The translations under genes and the position numbers were made by a program. Below the pieces are notes generated by a model. The model had not been told where the DNA came from. It was given only the letters and a program-made list of their open reading frames with translations, and made no database searches. DNA of 64,000 nt from Trebouxia sp. TZW2008 (Eukaryota; Chlorophyta; Trebouxiophyceae; Trebouxiales; Trebouxiaceae): NCBI GenBank assembly GCA_002118135.1, contig BDIU01000265.1:62001-126000 (forward strand), given 5' to 3'. This document shows, one piece after another, positions 12,201-23,600 of this stretch. Each line of letters begins with the position of its first letter. Position 1 is the first letter of the stretch.

Positions 12201-15200
12201 CAACACTCAACTTGCAACGTGCCACAGAAAAGGTCAAGACCGCTGAGGAGTTCACCAGTTCAAGTAGCAGCAGCAGTAACACTCCCAGAAGCAGTGGGGC
12301 ATGGCAGTCACAGCAAACACTAATTTTTCAGTCCTTTTTGTGATGCAGGAACGCACCAAGACTGTTCAAAATTTCACCAAATCTAGTGGCAGTAGCAGCA
12401 ACACGTCAAGGAGCAGTGGTGCACGGCAATTACAGCACTCTCAACTCGCTGTGTGCCACAGGAAAGGACCAAGACTGTTGAGGACTTCAAAAAGTCGAGC
12501 GGCAGTAGCAGCAACACCTCAAGAAGCAGTGGTGCACGGCAACTACAGCAGACGCGCTCCAGCGCTGAGTGGCAGAGAGGCAGCGGCTCGGTTTCTGGGT
12601 CCACAGTGGAGTCAGCTCTTGCGCTGTTCTCTGGCAAGAAAGTGCTGCTAGTGGAGGTCTGCGACATGGTGAGTAGTATCAAGCCTTTCTTGCCTAAAAT
12701 CGTCGACCTCTTTGACAAAATTTGAAATAATAGTTCAGCGCAGCAAGCTTGCTGTCAAAAGTCTAAAACGTGCAATGGGTCGGTTTCTGGGTCTACAGTA
12801 CAGTCAGCCCTTGTGCTGTTCTCTGGCAGGAAAGTGCTGCTGGTGGAAGTCTGTGACATGGTGAGCTGCTGTGCATGTCAGCTGGCTTGACATTTTGCTA
12901 AGGCCAGTCTTGCTCAAAACTCTGCTGTCTGCCAAGTTGCGCAAAATCAGTATCAATGCATCAAATTTGCTGCCAATGGTTGATTTCCCGCTTTGCACCC
13001 ATGCAAACAGAGGCCCCATTTGCTGACTTGTTGCTGAAATCTGTTGCTAATCACCAATTTGTGCTGCAACAGGTGCGGCAAGTGCTGGCCTTAGCCCTGC
13101 GGCGCTGGGGCTTTCAGGTTTGTGCGGTCAAGAATGAGTCAGATGCCATACAGAAGCTGCGGCTGCAAGGTCAGCATTCATTGCTACCTCTGACTTTTGC
13201 CTGGCTGGCTACATAGGTCTTGCGGTTCTTCCATCTTTGCTTGTGAACAGCGTTAACATCTTTGACCTAAGTTGCCGTGATGTTGCAGCATGCTGTGCAC
13301 ATGCTGCAATCAGGCGACAGCATTCATGTGGTCCCTGATCAGCATACACATTGCGCTTGTATGTGACTTGCATGACAAGATCCACTGCCTTGCAAGCGTA
13401 ACAAGATAGTGCAGCAAATGGTCAGGTCCTTTCTGTTTGGGCTGTGCATCTTGGAAACATCCAAACTTTTCCAGCACTGATCAGCTCTGCACTGGAAGTT
13501 GTGCATCCAGGCCCACATCTGCAAAGCATGCAGCCTGATCCGTGCAGACTGCACTGTGTGGTAGATCAAGCATGGACACGGTGTGACTGGCATGCAGATG
13601 GACACTCCGACTTTCTGGCTGCCTGCAAAGCCCGGGCCGAGGGCAAGCTGCATCTGGAGCACTCGTACGCGGAGATTGGCGACGACAAGCTGTGTCACGC
13701 CGAAGGCCCGTACGATGTCGTCGTGCTGGACATGAACATGTCCCAGCTGGTACTGGCGCTGATGCAGGTCAGCTATCTCTGCCAATGTGGGTCTGGTTGA
13801 CTACCCTGCCCAAATCAAACTATCACAGCGGATTAAATTTTGGTCACCTCTTCTCATACCTGCCTGGTGACCCTGTCTGTGCCCTGTCTGCAATTTCGTT
13901 ACCATCTGCATGCCTGTTGGCTGCCAAGCTCTTTCAGCATATCTAGCTGCAATGTGGCATAAGACCATTCATGTGGTGGGTAAGAATGGAATGTAGAGAC
14001 TTGGGTGAGCTGAAACAGAGACGTGAATTTCATTGCTTCTGTATGCACCTGGCAGGGTCACAGCGCCTCATTGGCATGCATGTATATGATGACGATGCTG
14101 CTGCTGCTGTTGTTGATGTCAATGTTTTTGATGCTGATGCTGATTGTGACATGGTCTGGCAGGGTGAGGAGGAAGAAGCAAGCACACTGGTCTTTCTAGG
14201 CTGGCCAGGGCAGAACGAGCCTGAAGAAGACGCATTACACCCTCCAGCCGCTCTGTCCAGCCCCTTGCATTCACAAGGCAACGCCTGCTACCAGGATCTA
14301 AACATTGGTTCCGGAGCCATCAGTGCACAGATGTCACAGAACACTGCTGACAAGTTGAGCAACGGGCCCTTAGGCAGCAAGCAACTCATGTGAGAGGCAG
14401 TCTTGATACCCTTGTAGCTATAGTGCTCTTGTAGTGACTGCTGATGTTGTCCCTGTGTGTGGTGGCCACCAAGTGCCCACAACACGCCATGTCTGTGGCC
14501 GGTCCTACATGACGTCTTGCTGCTCAGCTGTTGCATTTTCAAGGCAGTTCATGCTATGTGCACTGACAGTGCTGTGTGCTGCATGCAGGTATGCAATTGT
14601 GACTAGGCCAGTCAGACAGGGCCGTTTGAAACTGGCCTTAGAGGAAGTGTTGTCATCTCAGCCCAATCCTGCTGACTCAGCCCCTCTTCAAAGCGCCGAC
14701 ACCCTCACAGTTTCTTCTTCAGCTGCTAGTGATGACACATCGGCTGCACAGAATGACTCATCTGCTTCCTGCACAGCTTCTGCTGCAGCTGCTGCCACTC
14801 CTGCTGAGTCAGCATTTAGCAACGCCCAGCAGGACCCATCTGTCATCCCAAATGGCGCCAGTCACATGGCATGGTCTCCAGCTGCCCTGGGTCAGGACCA
14901 AAACGGCCACTCAGAACTGCCTCTGCTGCACAGCATGCACAGCAGGCCGGCTCAAATGAGCTCAGGGCAGTTGTCCAATGCTTCAGAGGCCTCTGGAGGG
15001 CTGTTGCCAACAGCCTCAGACCTGTCCCGACATCAGACTAGCAGCCCCTCGACCTCCCATACCACAGACCTTGACTTGGCGCTGCAGTCACGCAGAACCA
15101 GTTTGCATCGCGCACCTAAGGTACAGCTATGCTATACTGTTTGATGAAGTACAGTGTAGTGTGTACTCGCCACTGCACTGTACTTGCCTCCGCTGCACCA

Positions 15201-17812
15201 GACTAGCAGTCTTTCAACCTCACATGGCACAGACTTTGACTTGGCGCTACAGTCACCGAGAACCAGCCTGCATTGTGCTCCTAAGGTACAGTTCTGCTAC
15301 AATGTTTGGCTTGAACGTTGTACTGCGTAGTCTGTATTCCTGGACATGAGCACTTCTGGTGCTGCTCAAAACAAGGGCAAGGCTGGCGTGATTGATGAGA
15401 GCCTTGTTTTCCTATGTTGTGGTTGGTGACAGCTGCAGCCTGCTTCGTTGACAATCCTATGTTCAAGTGCCAATGCACAAATGGCTTGCAAATGTGCCTA
15501 ACAGCAAGACTTTGCTTGTGTCATGGACTTGCTGCAATGCATCAGTTTGTGTTTACAGTCACATTGCGACGCTCAAGACAAGCCTGCCTGGCGAGATAAG
15601 ACTTGTGCCACACATACCTAGCAGTGTATGCTGGAATATGGAATTATTATTATTGTCATTATGTTGACAGTCACTTGCCCCTCTATTGCAGTTGAGACTG
15701 CATGGCAGCTTCTCTGAGCTGGGTGAGGTTGAAGGATTCAGGGGACACCCTGTCTGCTGACAGCCAGTTGTATGTGTCCTGCAATGAAAAGGCCACGGCA
15801 GTTCCCCTGTTTGCATGGTGATTGCTGACAGCTATCTGCTTGCATGCAGTCAGTCAGTCATCAACTGGCAAGTCAATGAATGATCTGATCACTTGATCGC
15901 AATGTGCAGTTGAAAGGGCATGGCAGCTTCTCTGAGCTGGGTGAGGTGGAAGGCTCCAGAAGATACCTGAAGGTGCTGCTGGCTGAAGACAACCTCATTA
16001 ACATGAAGGTCAGCCTGCCTGCACGTGCCATTACATGTTATCGGTACATGCTGTATCTTCAGGCTGCACATGCAATATAACCTGACTGTACATGTTTTTT
16101 GGACATGCCAAACACTCTGTTTGCACCTTTTCCTTGCATTCGCTGGTTATGTACTCTGCACAAGAAATATCTGAAGGTGCTGCTGGCTGAAGACGCCCTC
16201 ATCAATATGAAGGTCAGCCTCCCTGCACACGCTGTATATGTCGATTGCACATCCTGTGTATTGCGTTTGTACAGGGTTTACATGAGACACCTGAAGGTGC
16301 CGCTGGTTGCAGATAACCATGTCAAAATGAAGATCAGTCTGCATGCTGAAGCACATGCTTGTGTGCAAGAAAGCTTGTTCTGAGCTCTCCAAGTTCTGCA
16401 AGGTGTATGTTCTTGCATACCAGGAAGGACTTGGCCAGCAAAGGTGGCAATGCAATGTTATTGAGCAGGCCATGCAGTCTTTGGACTCACTCTCTTTCTG
16501 TTTCTGAGCTGTAGTTTCAGGCTGAAGCTGTTGTTTTATTCAGGCGTGTTGAAGAGCACTGCAGCTATAGGCTGAAGCTGAAATCACTTGTCTCCTGATG
16601 GTGTAGGTGGCTCTGGGCATTCTGAAAAGGACAGGGTACAGTGAGGTTACCACAGTGGTAGACGGCCAGCAGGCCATGGATGAGCTGCACCGCCGAGGGG
16701 GCGCTGATGCCTTTGACATCATCCTTACTGACCTACACATGCCTCACAAGGTAATCACCTGTCCATGCTCTGATGATCACCTTTTGATGTCTATGCATTG
16801 TCTGTTGTTGCTGTTCATGGTTTCGTACATGTATAATGCAACACACTCATGTCCATATGTCTGACTGACAGATGTATTTGCTACAAGCATCTTGACATGC
16901 TGTGTTGACAGACATCAGATCTCTTCACAGACATGTCTGGTTGCAAGCGTTCAAGGCATATGGGTCGTATACAATGTGTTCAGGCTTGCTGTACTGCAAG
17001 ATGATGAGCTTTTGCACATGATGATCATGCAGCAGTGCTGATTGCGCATCCTGTTGTCCCAAACCATACGTAATGAGAGACTGGTCATGCAGGGTGACGT
17101 GGAGATGGTGATAGAGGTCAGGCAATAAAAAGTAAAAGAAGAGCTAATTCTTTTTGAATAAGTTTGTGCCTCAACAGCAAATTACATGTGGTGGCATGTA
17201 TGGCAACTACTTGCTTTACCATTGCTCTGAAACCAAAAATGTCATTCTGGCAGTTTGTGATTATGCAGGGTGGCATGGAGATGGTGACAGAGAACAGGCA
17301 ATTGTGGCTCAACAGCAAAGTTGGTCATGTAGTCATGCCGATTGTGTCTCATGTGCTCCCGAACCAAATGTCATGAATGTCATGCAATGCAGGGCGGCAT
17401 GGAGATGGTTGACAGAGATCAGGCAGTTGTGCCCCGACAGCAAATTCGATCATGTAGTCATGCTGCATGTCTTACATGTGCTCCCAAAGCAAATGTGACA
17501 AATTGGATGTCATGCTGGATGGCGTGGAGATGGTGACAGAGATTCGGCTCTTATGGCCCGACAGCAAAGTCAGTCATGTGCATCATGTGCTCCAAAACCA
17601 AACATAACAACATTCTGATCATGTAGGGTGGCATGGAGATGGTGACAGAAATCAGGAAATTGTGGCCCAACAGCAAAGTACGCGTGGTGGCAGTCACAGC
17701 TGACGCCTTTGAGGACAGGCGAGACCAGTGCTTAGCATCAGGCTTTGATGGCTGGTTAGCCAAGCCTTTCAGAGTGGAAGACCTGGTCAAGATCATGGAG
17801 GCTGTCTCCTGA
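6221..17812 (+). CDS. LOV-domain hybrid histidine kinase with two receiver domains
   Basis: Predicted blue-light-sensing hybrid kinase. Exons: 6221-6358 and 6432-7141 (5' join tentative), 7370-7434, 7804-7991, 8339-8441, 9209-9417, 9749-10896, 11227-11334, 11697-11769, 12462-12668, 13073-13169, 13598-13767, 14163-14389, 14589-15120, 15910-16008, 16607-16750, 17627-17812. All phases fit, giving about 1,467 aa. An N-terminal coiled coil precedes a LOV core (about residues 236-350) with the GKNCRFLQG flavin-cysteine motif and the closing FVGIQSD Gln. HisKA has [11 protein letters not shown] with the phospho-His near residue 384. The ATPase domain has the N box (NVLNNAVKF), G1 (DSGIGI) and G2 (GGSGLGLSI), split by about 300 low-complexity residues. 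REC1 looks degenerate. REC2 keeps the acidic pair (AEDN), phospho-Asp (LTDLHMP), Thr (AVTADAF) and Lys (LAKPF). The LOV-kinase call is firm. The light role is inferred from the family, and the start codon is uncertain. Confidence 0.93.
7142..7369 (+). other. GC-AG intron inside the LOV motif
   Basis: The exon ends AACTGCAG and the intron starts GCAAGA. The next exon starts after CCCTTAG. Only this join gives the invariant Asn-Cys-Arg-Phe-Leu-Gln of LOV domains, so the GC donor is well supported. Confidence 0.9.
8763..9136 (+). repeat. Two 5' copies of the exon following the H box
   Basis: Exon 9209-9417 begins AGACTGTGTTATCACC. A close copy with its own TTGCAG acceptor starts at about 9050, extends about 85 bp and then diverges. 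A more decayed copy starts at about 8780. The intron lead-in (GTGATGC..GACGCTGTC) is copied too. Neither copy keeps a matching donor. Confidence 0.85.
12100..12455 (+). repeat. Three 5' copies of exon 12462-12668
   Basis: The exon's start (GAAAGGACCAAGACTGTTGA and the Ser/Asn-rich codons after it) is repeated near 12100, 12224 and 12346 before the intact exon at 12462, with a unit of about 118-124 bp. The upstream copies run into in-frame stops or diverge, for example TGA near 12342. They are probably intronic. Confidence 0.8.
12775..12868 (+). repeat. 3' copy of exon 12462-12668
   Basis: The last 80 or so bases of the exon ([14 protein letters not shown]) and its ATG then GTGAG donor are repeated just downstream. 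The copy lacks an acceptor side. It is a donor-side copy, downstream of the intact exon. Confidence 0.8.
15202..15295 (+). repeat. 3' copy of exon 14589-15120
   Basis: The end of the exon, from AGACTAGCAG to the CCTAAG/GTACAG donor, is repeated 164 bp downstream with scattered substitutions. Confidence 0.8.
15691..16345 (+). repeat. Copies around the first REC2 exon
   Basis: The intact exon is 15910-16008. An acceptor-side copy lies upstream at 15691-15760. Donor-side copies lie downstream at about 16162-16216 and 16275-16345. The copy at 16162 keeps the [13 protein letters not shown] frame and a GTCAGC donor and is preceded by CACAAG, so it could act as a cassette exon of 48 bp in phase 0. 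Confidence 0.8.
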
Positions 17813-18000
17813 ATTCAGCCACAGTCTGACATTCCCTTGCAGACTGCTACAGTGTACTGCAAATAAAGTGTCTGGCAGCAGTCACGGCTGGCGCTTTTGA
17901 GGATAGGCGAGATCAGTGCTTAGCATCAGGCTTTGACGGCTGGCTGGCTAAGCCTCTCAGAGACGAGCACTTGGTCAAAAGCGTGGAGGCTGTGTCTTAG
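17090..18000 (+). repeat. Copies around the last kinase exon
   Basis: The start of the last exon (GGTGGCATGGAGATGGTGAC) occurs five times, near 17092, 17265, 17392, 17513 and, intact, 17627. After the stop at 17810-17812, the second half of the same exon is repeated at 17871-18000, with its own stop. That copy retains [18 protein letters not shown] sequence but has no start or acceptor of its own. Confidence 0.85.
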
Positions 18001-20606
18001 AGTCAGGGCCTTTGCGGCTTGTGATTAGCCTGCAGACAGTCAAAGCATGCTGCATTGCACGTAGCTGGCTGTCAACACCAGCTTGCCCAAGATCAAGAGA
18101 GCAGAGCCTGCTTGGCTGTGAAAACCTCAATGCGTGCTGCGTTGGAGCTGTATTGCGGCAGCAGCTTGCTTGGGTTTGGATCACCAGAAACTCTCTGAAT
18201 GTGAGCAAGCTACACACAGTCAGCCTTTGCTGCGCCTTCATCAACAATCAACAGCAGCTTGAAAAGACTGAGGGGTGAGGAAAAGACAGAGGCGTCATGT
18301 GCAGAAGCACCCACAGCAAGGCCCTGCAAAGTTGCTGCCCCAGCTGTTGCCATAGGATCAACAGAATTTGACAGCTGAAGAGGATGTTTGTACCCATCGG
18401 GTGGAGGGTCTTCTCTAATTCTCACGGCAGCTCTGGTGTGATGGCTCATGCCTGTGAGTTGGCATGACAAATTTTGCTGCTCTGCCAGAGCTGGAGTGGC
18501 AGCTCTCTCCAAACAATTCAGAGGAAGCAGCTCATGTTGCACATTCAGCACATTTTGTGAAACAGAGAACTTCTTGTTGCAGAGACAGCGCCCTCTGTAT
18601 TTTCCAAGGCCTCGGATTCTGTGAGTCCAAAATGCTATTTGGCTTCAACATCAATTTTTAATGACATGCCTGTATTGTGTTGCCAGGTCTTGTGCAGAAT
18701 ATATGAGAGAGCTGAACTAGATGTTATACTTAGCGTCTTGTCAAATAGTCTGCAAGTTTGTTGTGTGGTCAGTTTGTAGTGTGTCAAACATTGCCTGCTA
18801 GGCATCGTATTGTCATCAGAGATGAGCGCGCAGTGTGGAATTCTTTCAGATAATTTGCATTTCAATCTGTCACTTACAAATCGCAGCGTTTCTCTCCCAG
18901 GCCCACAGTAGAGAGTTTGACTGCTTTGTTGTGCCTTGAAGAAATTTTGGAGCCGGTTTCATTTATATTGTCTTTGTCATCAAAGAGCAGGCTAAGTAGC
19001 CACTTTCCCTGGGATCACTACTGATACAGACTATGTCCATAACGATCATTATGTATGCCAGCAGTGCCGACAATTTATTTTGATGATTTGTCAACCACTC
19101 AGACACACCCTGTTCATGATTTCAGACAGGCATTTATGTTGCCGGAGTTTCTTCATAAGCTAATTTGACCAGCTTGGTCTTTGTGTAGCCGGGAGGCATA
19201 TCCGCCACAACTCTGCTGAATTTGTTTTGGAAACCAGATCTCGCCTGGCAGATCAAATATCAGTTGCATCCTACAAAATCCAGCAAGACCAGCTTGCTGA
19301 ACTGTTCCATTGTAATTTTTAGCTTGACGCAAGACATGATGTTCGTCGGTCTTGATAGCCAATATGTCTGTTCCGGTGTCCGGCAGGCGCGCGTGTATAA
19401 AATGTTCTGTTTCCCAAGCCTTCTTGCGGTGCTTCCGGGTCTTCTCCAAGTCATAAAGGATGCCTACATCCTCAAGAACTATTCTGGGATAGCCTTCACA
19501 ATGTCTGGCTGCATAATCAGATGGTCCCGGATTTGTCTTTTGTAGTCAGCGCCCCTGAGGTAGTTCTCCATAATTTGTGTGCCTTTTGATACATTCTTTT
19601 TGGCCAACTTTCTCCTGTTTGTAACATTCATGCAAGTATGAGCTCAGTCTTTGCTTGCCTGCCGTGCTGCGGTGTCATATTGAGCATTAGTTTCAGAAAG
19701 TGTGAAACTCATCATGGCGTGCACAATCTGTGGAAGCACAATCGCACATGTGCAGCTGCTGAGCATTCTGCTTGTGCCGCACCTTCAGGCCTGCATGTTT
19801 GATGAGCAAGAATTGCAAGGCATGTCAGCATAAGCTCTCGATAAGCAACTGCACCAGCTGCATGCAGTCCCTCAACGCTGGCTTGATTCAGCTAGCTGGC
19901 ATACGCGCACACCTGCTCAGTTTCGGGCTCCATGCAGGGACATATGCAGGGTTGGTAAGCCTTAGGGTACATTTTGGGCTAAATAACAGATAGTACTATG
20001 TTCTGTTCAAAACTTCTCACAGGTTTGCAACAGAGTGTGTATGCTAAACACCATTCTGCAAAGGGTCTCGATCAACAGAATACGCCGAAGAGTACCTAGT
20101 CAAAACCGCTAGTCTATATCAGTACAATCAGTCTGCTGTCACCTGGTGTCTGTATCCAAGCTCAGACACCGGTCTTATTCATAACAGAAGCAGAAAAGCT
20201 ACAGGGTTCTGAGGTCTACACAGAAACTGCTGAACTTGCAATGTCTAAAGAATGAGCTACGGCTAACTAACGAAGGGTTCAGCCGAAAGAAGCTAAAGTA
20301 CAGGTGAAATGGTCACGTACAGAGCATTCACTAGAATACAGGCAAGTGCTGCTGATGCGCTTTGTCTTCATGATGACAGTATAAATACATTTGTCTGTGG
20401 TTTGAAGCATTGCAAATATTCCCTGACACATTAACAATCTCCATGAAAGTAGTTTTCTTGCCGTATCCATTTTCTTGACATTCTCCCCCATGTCTTGGTG
20501 ATTCAATGACAAACAGTAATCTTGGCCGCTCAGTAAAGTACAATGATCACCAACGACCCATCATGCCCACATGCAAAGCATGCACAGCATTGCCCTTGCA
20601 AGATGT
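18001..20606. other. Gene-poor stretch with degraded reading frames
   Basis: I see no gene with consistent splice phases. A minus-strand open frame at 18210-18551 is Ser/Ala-rich and could be an orphan exon. A frameshifted coding relic lies at 19150-19760 (listed separately). The remainder, 19780-20600, shows nothing I can name. Confidence 0.5.
19150..19760 (-). pseudogene. Unrecognised frameshifted coding relic
   Basis: Reading the minus strand from about 19760, three adjacent pieces look like one basic, charged protein broken by two frame changes. The first piece ends in TGA near 19629. The second runs (TNRRKLAKKNVSKG, then ENYLRGADYKRQIRD) to a TAG near 19487. The third overlaps it and runs (LEDVGILYDLEKTRKHRKKA, then ETEHFIHARLPDTGTDI) to about 19153. 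The pieces overlap directly, so introns cannot explain the changes. I do not recognise the family. Confidence 0.45.
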
Positions 20607-23600
20607 TCACTCTTCGTTTAGCTTGTTGGGGTCAACAGTAGCGTCGTCATCATGTGTACGTGACAGCAGATGCGTAGTCAAGCTGGGTTTGTCAGTGTCT
20701 GGTGTGTTTTTGTACTTGTACAGCTCCTTGGCCATGACTCTCAGCTTCTGCTCATAGTCACAAGGGAAGTGGTCAGGAACGAAGCATAAGATACCTGCAA
20801 CAGATGTGGCACACTAACTCAGAAAGTGTTAGTGGAAAGTCATTAATCCTTGTTACAACAATTACATCCGTCAAGATTTTGCTGAAAATGAAAATCTGTC
20901 CTAGAGTACCGCCAAAGGTCATCACATCTTTTCCCTGTGGGTTTCTTGAGCCCAAACAAAGCATGCTCAACATAAGCTTCTTTTTCACACCAAACCTGCC
21001 TTGCCTCATTGGAGAGTTCACATGCCAACCAAAGCTGCAGCTATGCTGTGCTGTGCCGTACAAGAGAAGAGAAGAGAAGAGAAGAGAAGAGAAGAGAAGA
21101 GAAGAGAAGAGAAGAGAAGAGAAGCCGTACAACTACAGATGTCATGCTGTGCAGAGCAATCAGGCGGCTATGCATTTGCAAGACAGGAATGAAGCATAAG
21201 ATACCTGCAGAGAAGAATTCTCCGATGTGAGACAGTCAACTTACTGGCAATAGTCATGCAGGATTTTCTTGTTGCAGTGACACTTGATATAGTGTCATTC
21301 TTAATGTAACAATAATGGGGGAATTGAGCACTGCATTGTGACTGCAATGATACTTCTGAGCAGCGACAACTCAATGTAGTCTTAAGTTTCTTGGTAACAA
21401 ACGCAGTCGTCACATCAAGACACCACTGTACACAGCAGCAAATTCGCCTTGTGCTTTGCCACATATTTGTAACAGATGAAGCACCAGCTCTTCATTCATG
21501 CTGTTCACAATCTCCTGCTCAAACCATCTTGTAAGACTCAGAATCATACAGAAACTCAGACTCAGACTCAGACTCAGACTCAGACTCAGACTCAGACTCA
21601 GACGAAGACTCAGACGCACACTCAGACTCAGACTCAGACTCAGACTCAGACTCAGACTCAGACTCAGACTCAGACTCAGACTCAAACCCAGACCCAGACC
21701 CAGACTCAGACTCAGAAAGCAATGAGTCTTGTTTTGGACATACTAGGCGCGACTCCCTACAAGCCAGCTGCTCTGCAGTTCTCGAAATGATTCAACAATA
21801 GAAGCACGTCAAGCATTCCATGGCAAAGGGGTTGTTGCATTACCCCTGATCAGGATCAGTAACCCAAAGCCGCCAGTGTAGAAGAAGATGCGCAGAAATG
21901 TGTGCCAAGCTTGACGCCTGAACTTGACCCATCCCTTGTTCAGCCCAAATACATTCTCTCCTGTATTGCAAACAGAATGTGTAGCACTGCTGACAGGAGA
22001 ATGCAATCCCTGACTGTGTTGTCTCAAGACTGCTGCTAAGAGAAAGCTCTCCAGGATTGCATACAGAGGGATGATATACTGCTGACAACATGGTTGCATT
22101 TTACCATCTCTTGATTCTCTTGCAATCAGACAGTATGAAGCACTACTGACAGGTTGAATGCCTTTGTCAGCTATTGTGCTAGCCTAAATGCTTCTCCCTT
22201 GTACACAATACAAGGGATTTGTAGCAATACTGACAGCATGCGTGCGTTTTGCCATCTCTTGTTGAGGCCGAAGCAATTTATGTTGGACTGCATACAGCTA
22301 ATGTCACACGGCAGTGTATCAGAATCAACCAATGACTGACTGCTTGAGCAAAGCTCTGCTTCACAATAGCAAATGGACTAAGGACTGACTGCTTGAGCAA
22401 AGCTCTGCTTTACAATAGCAAATGGACTCAGGAGAGAACACTGACCATCAGGGGAGTAGACACCCCAGTCATAGCGCAGCTTAGCCCAATAGATTCGTGA
22501 GAAGGTTGCGATTTCCACAAACTTCCACAGCTCTATGTCCTGTGCATGCAAGCGCAGCCTGTCAGTTTCAAGAGCGATGCGGATAGCGGTAGTACCTTGC
22601 ATGTTCTGTACCATCCACAACTCTATATCCTGTGTCACCAAGCGTTGCCTGTCAATGTTGAGTCTACTGTTGCGATGTAGCATACGTCCTTGAATTGATC
22701 GCGCATAAATGATTCAAATCGCCCTGCGCAATCAGCTCGAGTAATTATGTTGTCCCTGCGCAATGTGCCCTGCGCAATGTGATTTAATAATTCTTTGGCT
22801 CAAAACTGCCCAAAATGTTCAAGTTTCAAGGTTTTCGGCCGTTTTTTTGCCATATTTTGCCGAATTTGCAATGTCTTAAAACCCCTCAAGGCCCCACGCA
22901 AACAAAGGTGTGCAAAGCCCTAAAAGTTATTTCAGACTTTTGGGGTGCGCGATCAATTTGAGGACGTACGGTATGCCAACGTACACTTTCTTGAAACACA
23001 ACTCTATGCCCTGTGTCATCAAGCAGGAAATGCTCAAGTACTGACCTAGGGTTCACCAGGCATGAAGCTGTCAAAGGACAACCAAAATTTACATTGTGGT
23101 AATGCACGTTCAACATGCTCACTGGCAAAATAAAAGTTGAATGACTGACCTGAGGTTCATTGTACATGAAGCCATCAAAGGACATAAAGTACTCAAGGGG
23201 ATGGTGTCTGTACCCTAGAATGGTGGGAGGAACCTACACAAATCCATAGCCAGAGTCAATGCCAAGAATGATGGCTACAGCAGGAGATGGGCAGGGCTTT
23301 GAGAGATGCTGGTCACTGATCATCGTGATAGTCTGCAGCGTTGACCAGTCAGTGGTGCTGCCCATTGGTCAAGTAAAATTAAGTGGAAGGTGAGATGCTG
23401 TCAATCAAACAACGAATGCTTCACGCAAGTCAACCATTCCTGTCACAGGGCATCACTGAGTGCTCACTGCAGTCAAGTGATGCTGTGTGACAATACTATT
23501 ACGCAGTGTTGAGTGAATGCTACACACCTTTGGGACAATGTCGCTGGAGTGACTGATCCGGAACATCTTAGGCGGTTTGTCACCACCATACATTTCCTCC

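Noticed and set aside
21519..21722. Ser-Glu, Leu-Ser and Thr-Gln repeat proteins
   Set aside because: These are six-frame readings of the CAGACT microsatellite inside an intron whose flanking exons join in phase.
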